Source: Desulfurellaceae bacterium (lineage in GTDB: Bacteria; Campylobacterota_A; Desulfurellia; Desulfurellales; Hippeaceae). Taken from it: a stretch of 64,000 bases of DNA. Location: the NCBI GenBank assembly GCA_015490005.1, contig WFYS01000057.1, positions 1 to 64,000 of the forward strand. Direction: 5' to 3'. Both the position numbers and the translations under genes were made by a program. Positions 23,906-32,006 of the stretch are shown piece by piece (positions within the stretch are counted from its first letter, which is position 1; every line of letters begins with the position of its first letter). The notes under the pieces were generated by a model. That model was not told where the DNA came from and did not search any database. It saw only the letters and a list, made by a program, of their open reading frames with translations.

Positions 23906-24700
23906 ATGGTTATTACAGTTCCGAAGGTTAAATCTATGAAGGGTAAGGAAAAGATTTCCATGATTACAGCTTACGATTACACATCCGCACGCATCGCAGA
24001 TGAAGCTGGTATTGACATAATTTTAGTGGGTGATTCTTTGGCGATGGTCATGCAGGGTAAAAGTTCCACAATTCCTGTGACTATAGATGAGATGATTTAT
24101 CATGCTAAAATGGTTAGGCAGGGTGCTAAGAATGCGTTAATTGTTGTTGATATGCCGTTTATGAGCTATCAGGCCGATTATACAGAGGCTGTAAGGAACG
24201 CCGGTAGGATTTTAAAAGAAACCGGATGTGATGCAGTGAAACTTGAAGGTGGTAGGGAGTTTGTACCAACTATTAACAGTATTGTTGTCGCAGGGATTCC
24301 TGTAATGGGACATCTTGGTTTAACGCCTCAATCTATTAATATTTTTGGTTCCTATAGTGCTCGTGGCAAAGAAGATAAAGAAGCACAGAAAATTAAGGAA
24401 GATGCTAAGTATTTAGAAGAAGCTGATGTATTCTCAATAGTGTTAGAGTCTGTGCCAAAACAGCTGGCAAAAGAGATAACAGAGTCAGTTGGTATACCTA
24501 CAATTGGTATTGGAGCTGGTGTTTATACTGATGGTCAGGTTTTGGTTTATCACGATATGCTTGGTCTTTTTGATGATTTTAAGCCAAAGTTTGTTAAAAG
24601 ATATGCGCATCTAAAAAAGGTGGCTCTAGAAGCTGTTCAGACGTATATAAAGGAAGTGAAAAATAAAGATTTTCCTACGGATGAACATTCCTATCTGTGA
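23906..24700 (+). CDS. panB: 3-methyl-2-oxobutanoate hydroxymethyltransferase
   Basis: PanB makes ketopantoate from 2-oxoisovalerate and methylene-THF, the first committed step of pantothenate synthesis. The 264-residue protein has the metal-binding DSLAMVMQG motif near residue 44, VVDMPFMSYQ, the KLEGG motif, GHLGLTPQSIN with the conserved Gly-His-Leu, and GIGAG followed by the QVLVYHDMLGL signature. Strong SD AAAGGAGG precedes the ATG. It opens the operon panB-panC-panD-AtuA-DUF4387-panE, behind a leader and terminator. Confidence 0.97.
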   Translation: MVITVPKVKSMKGKEKISMITAYDYTSARIADEAGIDIILVGDSLAMVMQGKSSTIPVTIDEMIYHAKMVRQGAKNALIVVDMPFMSYQADYTEAVRNAGRILKETGCDAVKLEGGREFVPTINSIVVAGIPVMGHLGLTPQSINIFGSYSARGKEDKEAQKIKEDAKYLEEADVFSIVLESVPKQLAKEITESVGIPTIGIGAGVYTDGQVLVYHDMLGLFDDFKPKFVKRYAHLKKVALEAVQTYIKEVKNKDFPTDEHSYL

Positions 24701-24709
24701 GGTATGATT

Positions 24710-25552
24710 ATGAGGATAATTTACGATGCAAAAGAAATGCAGGGAATAGCTGATAAATATAGGCAATGGGGTAAAAATATAGGTTTTGTTCCTACGATGG
24801 GTTATTTGCATGAGGGACACCTGTCTTTGGTGAGGCGAGCAAAAGAAGACAATGATGTTGTATTTGTCAGTATATTCGTAAATCCACTGCAATTTGCTCC
24901 AAATGAAGATCTTGATAGGTATCCAAGGGATTTGAAAAGGGATGAAAAGCTTTTGAAGGAAGAATGTGTGGATTTTCTATTTTATCCTTCTGTTGAGGAT
25001 ATGTACCCTGGTGGATTTCAAACATATGTTGGGGTTGAAAATTTAACAAAGGTTTTAGAAGGCAAGAGCAGACCTACGCACTTTAGAGGTGTTACAACTG
25101 TTGTTGCAAAACTTTTTAATATTACAAAACCTCACAGGGCCTACTTTGGCAAGAAGGATGCTCAGCAGCTTATAGTCATAAAACGCATGGTTCAAGATCT
25201 AAATATGGACATTGAGATTGTAGGTATGCCCATTGTGAGAGAAGAAGACGGCCTTGCAATGAGCTCAAGGAATAAATACTTGAAAGGTGAAGAAAGAGTA
25301 CAAGCTGTTTGCCTGTATAAAGCATTAAAAAAGGCAGAGGAGTTGATATCTGACGGCGAAGAAGATACTGATGTTATCGTCAACGAAATGAGAAGGGTCA
25401 TAGAGGGTTATCCTTTGGCTGAAATTGACTATATCAATATGAACAGGATTTCGGATTTAGAGGAGTTAAAAAGGGTAGAGAAGAACAATACCCTTGTGAG
25501 TTTGGCAGTTAGAATTGGAAATACGCGACTTATTGATAATATGTGGTTTTAA
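24710..25552 (+). CDS. panC: Pantothenate synthetase
   Basis: PanC ligates pantoate and beta-alanine with ATP through a pantoyl adenylate. The 280-residue protein carries [15 protein letters not shown] near residue 25 (the HxGH nucleotide motif), [19 protein letters not shown], and the KMSKS-equivalent MSSRNKYL. I prefer the ATG at 24710, seven bases after GAGG. The ATG at 24704 is only one base from that site. It begins 9 bp after panB and ends 17 bp before panD. Confidence 0.96.
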   Translation: MRIIYDAKEMQGIADKYRQWGKNIGFVPTMGYLHEGHLSLVRRAKEDNDVVFVSIFVNPLQFAPNEDLDRYPRDLKRDEKLLKEECVDFLFYPSVEDMYPGGFQTYVGVENLTKVLEGKSRPTHFRGVTTVVAKLFNITKPHRAYFGKKDAQQLIVIKRMVQDLNMDIEIVGMPIVREEDGLAMSSRNKYLKGEERVQAVCLYKALKKAEELISDGEEDTDVIVNEMRRVIEGYPLAEIDYINMNRISDLEELKRVEKNNTLVSLAVRIGNTRLIDNMWF

Positions 25553-25569
25553 ACCTATTGGAGGTTTGT

Positions 25570-25935
25570 ATGGTAAGGCAGGTTTTAATAGGAAAGATTC
25601 ACAGGGCCACTGTTACAGAAGCTGATTTAAACTATGTTGGTAGCATTACAATCGATGAAGAATTAATGGAAGCCGCAAATATAAAAGAGTATGAGCTTGT
25701 TCATATTTGGAATATAGATAATGGAGAAAGGTTTGAAACGTATACAATTAAAGGTAAGAGGGGCAGCGGTGTAATATGCTTGAATGGTGCAGCTGCTCGT
25801 AAGGTTGCTGTAGGAGATAAGGTTATTATTGCGGCGTTTGGTATGATAGATGAGAAAGAACTTGAAAGCTATCAACCAAGTGTTGTTATTGTGGATGGTG
25901 AAAATAGGATTGTTGAGCAATACAAGGGTATGTAG
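25570..25935 (+). CDS. panD: Aspartate 1-decarboxylase proenzyme
   Basis: PanD makes beta-alanine from aspartate using a pyruvoyl cofactor generated by self-cleavage. In the 121-residue protein the processing site Gly24-Ser25 is at YVGSITID, exactly where it lies in the Escherichia coli enzyme. Conserved downstream elements are the YTI loop and [18 protein letters not shown]. The start at 25570 has GGAGG correctly spaced; an upstream in-frame ATG at 25543 inside panC would add nine unconserved residues. Its stop overlaps the GTG of the next gene by one base. Confidence 0.97.
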   Translation: MVRQVLIGKIHRATVTEADLNYVGSITIDEELMEAANIKEYELVHIWNIDNGERFETYTIKGKRGSGVICLNGAAARKVAVGDKVIIAAFGMIDEKELESYQPSVVIVDGENRIVEQYKGM

Positions 25936-27266
25936 TGATAAAAGCGCTATCTTTGATGGGCCAGTTGGGATACGGCTATAACAGAGATTCATTTGTAAGG
26001 GCTGTAGATGAAGGTGTTGATGTTGTAGGTGTTGATGCAGGTTCTATTGATTCTGGTCCTTACTTTTTAGGCTCTGGCAACATGAAGGCTAACTACGATG
26101 CCACGCGCTCTGATTTGGAGTTTCCGTTAATTACAGCTCTCAATAGAAGAATTCCGTTTATTATTGGTTCTGCTGGTTATGCGGGAAGCGATGAACATCT
26201 GTCTAAGTTCATGGAGATCGTGGAAGACATAGCAAAGGATAATAATTTGCATTTCAAAGTTGCTGTAATTCACTCAGAGTTAGACAAAGGCGTTGTTATG
26301 GATCTTTTAAAAGAGGGAAAAATTACAAGCTACGAAGGAAATCCACCGCTAACGGAAGATGATATTAAATCTTCTACACACATCGTTGCTCAAATTGGTG
26401 TAAAGAGGTTTATTGAGGCTTTAGAAAATGGCTCTGACCTTGTTGTTGGTGGGCGTGCGACAGATGCCTCTATTTATGCTGCATATCCTTTGCTTAAAGG
26501 TTGTAACCCTGATTTGGTTTGGCATATGGCTAAAATCATTGAGTGTGGGGCTTTGTGTGCTAAGCCTGCAAGTCCGTCTGATGCACTGCTTGGATGGGTA
26601 GATGATGGTGCATTCTACTTAAAACCGCCAAACGAAACCAGACGTTGCACGGTGGATTCTGCAATGGCTCATACCCTTTATGAGAATACAAATCCGTTTA
26701 TTATAGAAGAGCCTGACGGAACGCTGTTTTTGGAAGATGTAAAGTATGAGCAATTTGATAAGAAAACGGTGAAGATTTATGGTGCAAAGTGGAAGGAAAA
26801 GGAAAGACCGACCTTTAAGATAGAGGGAGCAAAACTCTCTGGCTTTAGAACGATATCTATAATGGGCTTGAGAAATCCAGATATGATAAGTGTTTTAGAT
26901 GATATTTTGGGTGATGTAAGGCAAGAGGCTGAAAATCGGTTTGGAAATGGCTTTAGTCTGAATTTCAGACAATACGGTAAAAACGGTGTTTTGGGAAGTA
27001 TGGAATTCGATGGCAACTTGCATGAAATTGGTTTAATTGTTGATGTTGTGGCTGATGAACAGCCGTTTGCCCATAAGGTTTGTTCTGTTGTTAAGTCGAC
27101 TCTGCAGCATTACGATTATAAAGGACGTATAGCAACGGGAGCCAATGTGGCTTTTCCATATTCCCCTGCTGAGATTGATGTAGGCGAGGTTTACGAGTTT
27201 AGTGTTTATCACATTGTTGAAGAGGATTTAAACGATTACTTTAGAAGGGAGGAGATAGAGTTTTGA
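25935..27266 (+). CDS. AtuA-family (DUF1446) protein of unknown substrate
   Basis: This 443-residue cytoplasmic protein belongs to the acyclic terpene utilisation AtuA family, recognisable from GVDVVGVDAGSIDSGP, the GSAGYAGSD segment and VGGRATDASIYAAYPLL near residue 172, with several conserved Cys and Asp residues. The family name comes from a citronellol catabolic cluster in Pseudomonas, and its reaction is not established. Here it starts with GTG overlapping the panD stop by 1 bp and ends overlapping a DUF4387 gene by 4 bp. It sits inside a pantothenate operon. A role linked to pantothenate or CoA-thioester chemistry is inference from context only. Confidence 0.8.
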   Translation: MIKALSLMGQLGYGYNRDSFVRAVDEGVDVVGVDAGSIDSGPYFLGSGNMKANYDATRSDLEFPLITALNRRIPFIIGSAGYAGSDEHLSKFMEIVEDIAKDNNLHFKVAVIHSELDKGVVMDLLKEGKITSYEGNPPLTEDDIKSSTHIVAQIGVKRFIEALENGSDLVVGGRATDASIYAAYPLLKGCNPDLVWHMAKIIECGALCAKPASPSDALLGWVDDGAFYLKPPNETRRCTVDSAMAHTLYENTNPFIIEEPDGTLFLEDVKYEQFDKKTVKIYGAKWKEKERPTFKIEGAKLSGFRTISIMGLRNPDMISVLDDILGDVRQEAENRFGNGFSLNFRQYGKNGVLGSMEFDGNLHEIGLIVDVVADEQPFAHKVCSVVKSTLQHYDYKGRIATGANVAFPYSPAEIDVGEVYEFSVYHIVEEDLNDYFRREEIEF

Positions 27267-27553
27267 GACTAAGGGAAGCCGTCAAGATTTTAAGGAGTAA
27301 AAACGCCGGTGTTTGGCATATAACTATAGATATTGTTTTTAAAAATAGGGAACTTTATGAAAGGGCTAAGACGAGGTTGAACAGGGATTACTTTTGCAAG
27401 TTGTTTATCAAAAAAAATATAGATTACTTTGAATGCAATTACATAAACACGTTGAAAATCTCTTTTTTAAGGGATTCTGCAGCTGGGTCTTTAAATGATA
27501 CAGACTGTCTTGGTGCAAATTGTTATATACCGTTGTTGGATGTAGAGATATGA
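27263..27553 (+). CDS. DUF4387-family small protein, partner of the AtuA-family gene
   Basis: This 96-residue protein begins with the family signature LRSKNAGVWHITIDIVFKN and ends with a hydrophobic IPLLDVEI segment. DUF4387 is commonly encoded next to, or fused after, AtuA-family proteins, so the pair probably acts together. No catalytic motif is evident apart from Asp/Cys residues in DTDCLGANC. The start is a TTG in TTGA overlapping the previous stop, with GGAGGAG upstream. The 3' end overlaps panE by 4 bp. Confidence 0.75.
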   Translation: MRLREAVKILRSKNAGVWHITIDIVFKNRELYERAKTRLNRDYFCKLFIKKNIDYFECNYINTLKISFLRDSAAGSLNDTDCLGANCYIPLLDVEI

Positions 27554-28488
27554 AGGTTCTAATCATTGGTGCAGGTGGTGTTGGTTTAGGCCTCGGTGCT
27601 TTTTTGATTAATGCTGGTGTTAATGTAAGTTTTCTGGCTACGAGTGAAACGGCAAGGCAGCTTGAAGGTGGGTTTAGAGTTTTTGGCGTTTTTGGTGATT
27701 ACTCTTTTGAGTCATCTCGCTATGATGTTTTTGAAAGCTTTAAAAGTGTTTCCGAATTTGACTACGTCTTGATTACAACTAAAACTACAGCTAACGATGA
27801 AATAACAGGCAAATTGTGTGACGTTAAGAGTAAATTGGGCAGTTCTAAATTGGTTGTTATACAGAACGGATGTGGGAATGCTGAAAAATTTGTAAAATGT
27901 TTTAGAAAAGAGAGTGTTTTTGCGGGCAGGATTATAACAGGCTTCTATAGGCACAAAAGGAATGAAGTAGAAATAACGGTACACGCAGATAGTTTAATGA
28001 TGGGTAATATTTTTGTCAGGGAGCTCTCTGGTGAAATTACAGATTTGGTAGATGCTTTTATTGATGGCGGATTTGATGCAAAGGTTTCTTATGATGTAGA
28101 TAAACATCTTTGGGCAAAGATGCTTTACAACTGCGCCTTGAATCCTTTAGGAGCTATTTTGAACGTGGAATATGGAAGTTTGGCAGAGATTCAGCATACA
28201 AGAAAAATTATAAATAGGATTTTAGAAGAAGTGTTTAAGGTAATGGAAGCTTGTGGTTTTGCCACGTTCTGGAATAGTGTTGATGACTATATGGAGGTAT
28301 TTTATTCTACTCTTGTTCCTGTGACCGCTGAGCATAGGTCATCCATGTTGCAAGATATTAAAAACGGCAATAAGACAGAAATAGATTCGTTAAATGGAAT
28401 GGTTGTTAATCTTGCAAAAGGGCATGGCCTAAGTGTGCCGTATAATGAGTTTATAATAGGGTTGATTAAAACAATAGAAGAAAAATAA
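27550..28488 (+). CDS. panE: 2-dehydropantoate 2-reductase
   Basis: PanE reduces ketopantoate to pantoate with NADPH. The 312-residue protein has the N-terminal GAGGVGLGLGAFL Rossmann loop and VLITTKTTANDE (the Lys that contacts NADPH). The catalytic-lysine region KHLWAKMLYNCALNPLGA near residue 183 and a C-terminal SSMLQDIKNGNKTEIDSLNG signature follow, the latter holding the conserved Glu. The ATG at 27550 overlaps the DUF4387 stop (ATGA); an ATG 30 bp upstream in the same frame adds unconserved residues. It closes the pantothenate operon. Confidence 0.93.
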   Translation: MKVLIIGAGGVGLGLGAFLINAGVNVSFLATSETARQLEGGFRVFGVFGDYSFESSRYDVFESFKSVSEFDYVLITTKTTANDEITGKLCDVKSKLGSSKLVVIQNGCGNAEKFVKCFRKESVFAGRIITGFYRHKRNEVEITVHADSLMMGNIFVRELSGEITDLVDAFIDGGFDAKVSYDVDKHLWAKMLYNCALNPLGAILNVEYGSLAEIQHTRKIINRILEEVFKVMEACGFATFWNSVDDYMEVFYSTLVPVTAEHRSSMLQDIKNGNKTEIDSLNGMVVNLAKGHGLSVPYNEFIIGLIKTIEEK

Positions 28489-28532
28489 TTCCATACTTGT
28501 AATATTCAAATCTTCAAGGTATATTTCATGGT

Positions 28533-29414
28533 ATGAGATTTAAGAAAAGGAATATACTTGTTTTATCCATTTTACTCTCCTTTATTTTTCACCTATTTCT
28601 CCTTGTTACGTTTCTCTATTTCTTAAAAAAGAAAGAGGAATATCTTAAGAGACTTCCTCCGCTTCCTAAACAAGAGGTTGTTGATATTGTTACACTTCCA
28701 AAACCAAAGCACGAAGTTAAAAAACCTACGAAAGAGAAGCACAAGGTAGCTTCGAATATTTCAAGAAAGGGTATGGAGAAGGTGTTTTCAAAGGTAGAAA
28801 AATTGCCTTTCGGGTTCGAAAAGAAGGGAGCAGTTACGAGCAAAACTAAAAAGCAAAAGACTAAAGAGAAAAAGATCGTAAAAAAGATAACTAAGCAAAA
28901 AACTAAACAGGCAAAATATAAGCTTGCAGGCGTAGGAAAAAAGGCTGTAAAGGGAGCCAAGAGAAAAAAGAGGGAGAAAGTTGTTAAAATAAAGGGCGGA
29001 CTTTTCAAGCCGTACAATTTTAAAAAGGGGTTTTTGGCTGGTAAATCAAAGCAATACGAATATAAAAATACAAAAAGGGAAGCGACGATTAATATAGGCA
29101 CACAGTCTATTAAATACGCTTCTTATTTAGAACATGTAAAAAACAAGATTCAAAATGTATGGGTGTATCCTCAGGAAGCAGTGGAAACAGGCCAACAGGG
29201 TAGACTTTTGATTCTATTTAGCATAGGTAAAAATGGCGATTTAATTAGGTTGAAATTGATTAGGTCGAGTGGATACTCATTACTTGATAAGGCAGCACTG
29301 CAAGCTGTTAGAGATGCTTCACCTTTTCCACCACTACCAAATAGGTTTAATTTAGACGTTCTTAATATATATGCTACATTTGAATACGATTTAGGACTTT
29401 ACTTTATACAATAG
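28533..29414 (+). CDS. TonB-like energy transducer with lysine-rich spacer
   Basis: This is a 293-residue single-pass inner-membrane protein. A basic N terminus precedes the transmembrane helix at residues 9-30. A long Lys-rich periplasmic spacer fills residues 60-190. The C-terminal TonB/TolA-type domain has YLEHVKNKIQNVWVYPQEA and SSGYSLLDKAALQAV. Classical TonB spacers are Pro-rich; this one has almost no proline beyond residue 65. No ExbB or ExbD gene is adjacent. TolA is an alternative, but the SLLDKAALQAVRDASPFPPLP end fits TonB better. The end overlaps queD convergently by 11 bp. Confidence 0.8.
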   Translation: MRFKKRNILVLSILLSFIFHLFLLVTFLYFLKKKEEYLKRLPPLPKQEVVDIVTLPKPKHEVKKPTKEKHKVASNISRKGMEKVFSKVEKLPFGFEKKGAVTSKTKKQKTKEKKIVKKITKQKTKQAKYKLAGVGKKAVKGAKRKKREKVVKIKGGLFKPYNFKKGFLAGKSKQYEYKNTKREATINIGTQSIKYASYLEHVKNKIQNVWVYPQEAVETGQQGRLLILFSIGKNGDLIRLKLIRSSGYSLLDKAALQAVRDASPFPPLPNRFNLDVLNIYATFEYDLGLYFIQ

Positions 29415-29781
29415 GCTCAGAATATGTTGCTTTTGAGTTTTTCGATTCATAAACACTGACTTTACTGGGCTTGCAGTTTCTATTTTTTAACGCTTCTTTC
29501 ATCTGTTCGTATATGTATTTTGCAATCATTTCCGAAGTCGGGTTGGTTTTTTTGAAATACTCGTGGTCGTTTAAGTATGTGTGGTCGAGTTTGTCTATTA
29601 TAGATTTTACAATAGATTTTAATTCTTTAAAATCAATAGCTATGTATGCGTCGTCTAGCTTGTCGCAAACTACACCTGCCTCAACTGTAAAGTTATGACC
29701 ATGTAGGTTTTCACAAGCTCCTTTATAATTGTTTAACCTATGGGCCGCTGCAAAGTCCATCGTGACGCTTATCTCAAACAT
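29404..29781 (-). CDS. queD: 6-carboxytetrahydropterin synthase (QueD)
   Basis: QueD makes the pterin precursor of queuosine from dihydroneopterin triphosphate. The 125-residue protein has the zinc histidines in FAAAHRL and ENLHGHNF, and a catalytic Cys in GACENLHGH. Helix DFKELKSIVKSIIDKLDHTYLND and a C-terminal VYESKNS motif with the conserved Glu follow. The ATG at 29781 gives the standard N terminus MFEISVTMDF; a longer frame reaches 29820. A 6-pyruvoyl-tetrahydropterin synthase is the close alternative. It overlaps the DUF1015 gene by 8 bp. Confidence 0.9.
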   Translation of the reverse strand: MFEISVTMDFAAAHRLNNYKGACENLHGHNFTVEAGVVCDKLDDAYIAIDFKELKSIVKSIIDKLDHTYLNDHEYFKKTNPTSEMIAKYIYEQMKEALKNRNCKPSKVSVYESKNSKATYSEPIV

Positions 29782-30973
29782 CCTTACAATCCTCAATGCT
29801 CTTGAAATGGTATCCCACAAGGCCTGATGGTATCTTTGGATAGAAGAATGTTGATTTTTGTGGAACAGTCAGACCTTCTTTTGTTACTGAAACCAACTCT
29901 TCGTAACTTAAGGGTTTTAAGATAAATCCTATATCTGCTTCGCCCTTGTCAACCATATCAATGACTTCCCTTTCTGAATGGGCATAGCCCGCTATTCTTT
30001 GGTTTTTTATATCTTCGTCGGTTAATTTGAGTATCTTTTTGTAGATGTATTTTTCAAAGAGCTTTGAGTTAAGCCTTTCTAAGGTATCTTTCGGTTTTTC
30101 GTTTTTTAGCTTTAGATAAAAGAACTTATCTTTTCTATACATGACAAAGTCATAATCTTTGATCTTTTCTTCACTTACGTAAAAATGCTTTTTTAACTCA
30201 CTGATAAACCAATTAAAGTCCTTTAGATCCTTAATAACCCTGTGGATTGCAGAGAGGCTCAAACCACCGCTTTCGGCATCAATCAGAAGTATCATGATGT
30301 AGTCAAACCCACCCTCTTTTAAACCTTGTTTGTTGTAAAACTCCTTTATCATTAAGGCTGTTTCGTATCTGTGATGTCCATCTGCGATGATAATATTTTT
30401 GCCTTTAAAGCAGTCGTGGATTGTCTCTATATCCTTCTTATTCATTATTTTGAATAACTTGTGATCAATGTTATCAAATGTTTCAGAGAATATCGGCTGG
30501 CTGTTTAAAGAAATATCGATAATGCCCCCTATATCCTCACCTTTTGTATAGAGACCCATTATTGGGCAGAACATGGCGTTTGTCTTTGTTATCAAATTAA
30601 ACCTGTCAATCTTTGGTCCTTTAAGGGTTTTTTCGTGTGGTTTTATGTGCCCGCCGAAGGGTTCTACCTTTAGAGCACCAATAAAACCTTTGAGTGTCTT
30701 TTTTTCGCCACCAAACTCATAGTTCGCCTTATATGCATAAAAAGCACATTCGTTGTCCAATTTTAAAATATCTTGCTCAAGCCAATTGTTCAATAGTTCT
30801 TTTGCTTTGTTATAAGTGTCTGGAAGCGTCAGGTTTACTATATTTAGCTCACTTTTGTTTTTTAATTTTTCTCTTTCATCGTCATTGATAACATCGTAAG
30901 GTGGTGCTATTGTGCTTTCTGTTCTTAAACTTTCATTGAAAAGAACACCTTTAAATGGATAAATAAAAGCCAT
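29774..30973 (-). CDS. DUF1015-family protein
   Basis: This 399-residue soluble protein of the widespread DUF1015 family has no established biochemical function. Family landmarks are the N-terminal IAPPYDVIND, IKPHEKTLKGPK, and the strongly conserved IIADGHHRYETALM near residue 190, which looks like a catalytic or metal site. No signal peptide or membrane segment is visible. It sits between the TsaB-like gene (8 bp upstream) and queD (8 bp overlap), and so is co-transcribed with tRNA-modification genes. I would not infer its role from that alone. Confidence 0.85.
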   Translation of the reverse strand: MAFIYPFKGVLFNESLRTESTIAPPYDVINDDEREKLKNKSELNIVNLTLPDTYNKAKELLNNWLEQDILKLDNECAFYAYKANYEFGGEKKTLKGFIGALKVEPFGGHIKPHEKTLKGPKIDRFNLITKTNAMFCPIMGLYTKGEDIGGIIDISLNSQPIFSETFDNIDHKLFKIMNKKDIETIHDCFKGKNIIIADGHHRYETALMIKEFYNKQGLKEGGFDYIMILLIDAESGGLSLSAIHRVIKDLKDFNWFISELKKHFYVSEEKIKDYDFVMYRKDKFFYLKLKNEKPKDTLERLNSKLFEKYIYKKILKLTDEDIKNQRIAGYAHSEREVIDMVDKGEADIGFILKPLSYEELVSVTKEGLTVPQKSTFFYPKIPSGLVGYHFKSIEDCKDV

Positions 30974-30981
30974 GTTTTACC

Positions 30982-31548
30982 TCAATAAATAGGGTTTAGG
31001 TCGAATAAGTTAACTGCTTCGTGGTAATTTTTTATTTTGTGTATATTAACTGTTCTTGGGCGAAATTTTTCTTCTGTGGTTTTAAAGATATTCAATGTTG
31101 TTTTTTTTATCTCTTCTTCGCTTCCTTTTTTTATTTCACTGATGCGCTTTATTTTTCCGTTTTGTTTTTCATAATCTATGAAGTATGCACTTTTTGAAAA
31201 GAATTCTCCCTGACATCTAAATTTGCCATGCCCTTCAATTGATGCCGCAAGCAAGTCTAGTGAGTTTACCCTAAACATTTCTATATCTTTCCTTTTGAAT
31301 AATAGGCCCTTGAGCGTTGATATTACCACTCTTATGGATGTATGTCTGCCTGGGCCGGCTACACAGTATAATCTATCGATTGCATAGAGTTCCATCTCTG
31401 TAGCTTTTAAGATAAAGTCAAAGGTATTAACTAAAAACTGAGAATGAGTTTTTAAAGTTCTCGAGAACATCGTGTATATTAAATAGCCATTTTCAAACAC
31501 ACTCAAATCTATAAACGCTCCGCTACCGTCTATAGCAAGCTCAATCAT
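30982..31548 (-). CDS. tsaB: TsaB-like protein (t6A pathway), divergent
   Basis: TsaB scaffolds TsaD in the t6A tRNA modification complex. The 188-residue protein keeps the N-terminal ASKHA fold (ELAIDGSGAFIDLSVFENG) and a modified family motif GPGRHTSIRVVISTLKGL near residue 70, where most homologues have GPGSFTGLRIG. The C-terminal half is poorly conserved and rich in Lys. A YeaZ-type resuscitation factor is the same family. It abuts the SecB-like gene upstream with no gap. The tsaD gene is not in this window. Confidence 0.75.
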   Translation of the reverse strand: MIELAIDGSGAFIDLSVFENGYLIYTMFSRTLKTHSQFLVNTFDFILKATEMELYAIDRLYCVAGPGRHTSIRVVISTLKGLLFKRKDIEMFRVNSLDLLAASIEGHGKFRCQGEFFSKSAYFIDYEKQNGKIKRISEIKKGSEEEIKKTTLNIFKTTEEKFRPRTVNIHKIKNYHEAVNLFDLNPIY

Positions 31549-31992
31549 TTACTTATTAGGTGGTGGTGGCGTAAACTGAATTGGCGGTATGATTATCGGA
31601 GCCAATCCCATTCTAAGGAGTGTGTTTTGCACTATTTCCCTGAAATATGGCCAGCTATCAATTAAGACTGTTGATTGTGAAAATATTTCGAAGACCTCGT
31701 CATCTATTGGACCACCCGTTTGGAAGTCTAGTAAAAATGTTGCGTCTATACTGACAAAAACATCGTTTTCATTGTCTTTGTTGGCGATTTTTAACGTATA
31801 GTTTTGAAACACCCTAACTAAATTGTCTTGCAAAATCTGATAGTATGAATTTTTGTCTATATAAACCTTTTGTGTGTCAGGTGGTACGTTTAATTTTTCA
31901 TCATCGAACTCTGCATTGAGTTTTTTAACCCTTAGATTCATCAATGCCAAATTCTTGTTGAATTGGTTTACCCTTTCCTCTAAAGTAGCCAT
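31549..31992 (-). CDS. SecB-like export chaperone homologue (divergent)
   Basis: This 147-residue soluble protein is similar in overall architecture to SecB: a mostly beta core, an acidic middle (KDNENDVFVSIDATFLLDF), and a C-terminal helix region WPYFREIVQNTLLRMGLAPI. That region resembles the SecB LFPxAR...GFPPL segment. The N terminus is a coiled-coil-like helix and the tail is Pro-rich (TPPPPNK). The zinc-binding C terminus of proteobacterial SecB is absent. The start at 31992 has GGAGG five bases upstream; a TTG four codons earlier would overlap that site. SecB assignment is moderate. Confidence 0.55.
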   Translation of the reverse strand: MATLEERVNQFNKNLALMNLRVKKLNAEFDDEKLNVPPDTQKVYIDKNSYYQILQDNLVRVFQNYTLKIANKDNENDVFVSIDATFLLDFQTGGPIDDEVFEIFSQSTVLIDSWPYFREIVQNTLLRMGLAPIIIPPIQFTPPPPNK

Positions 31993-32006
31993 CTCTACCT
32001 CCAAAT

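Noticed and set aside
29781-29820. Longer QueD start at 29820
   Set aside because: The extra 13 residues fall inside the DUF1015 gene and before the conserved MFEISVTMDF start.
30982-32004. Toxin-antitoxin or defence cluster around the SecB-like gene
   Set aside because: No toxin-like small gene nearby; neighbours are helicase and tRNA-modification housekeeping genes.
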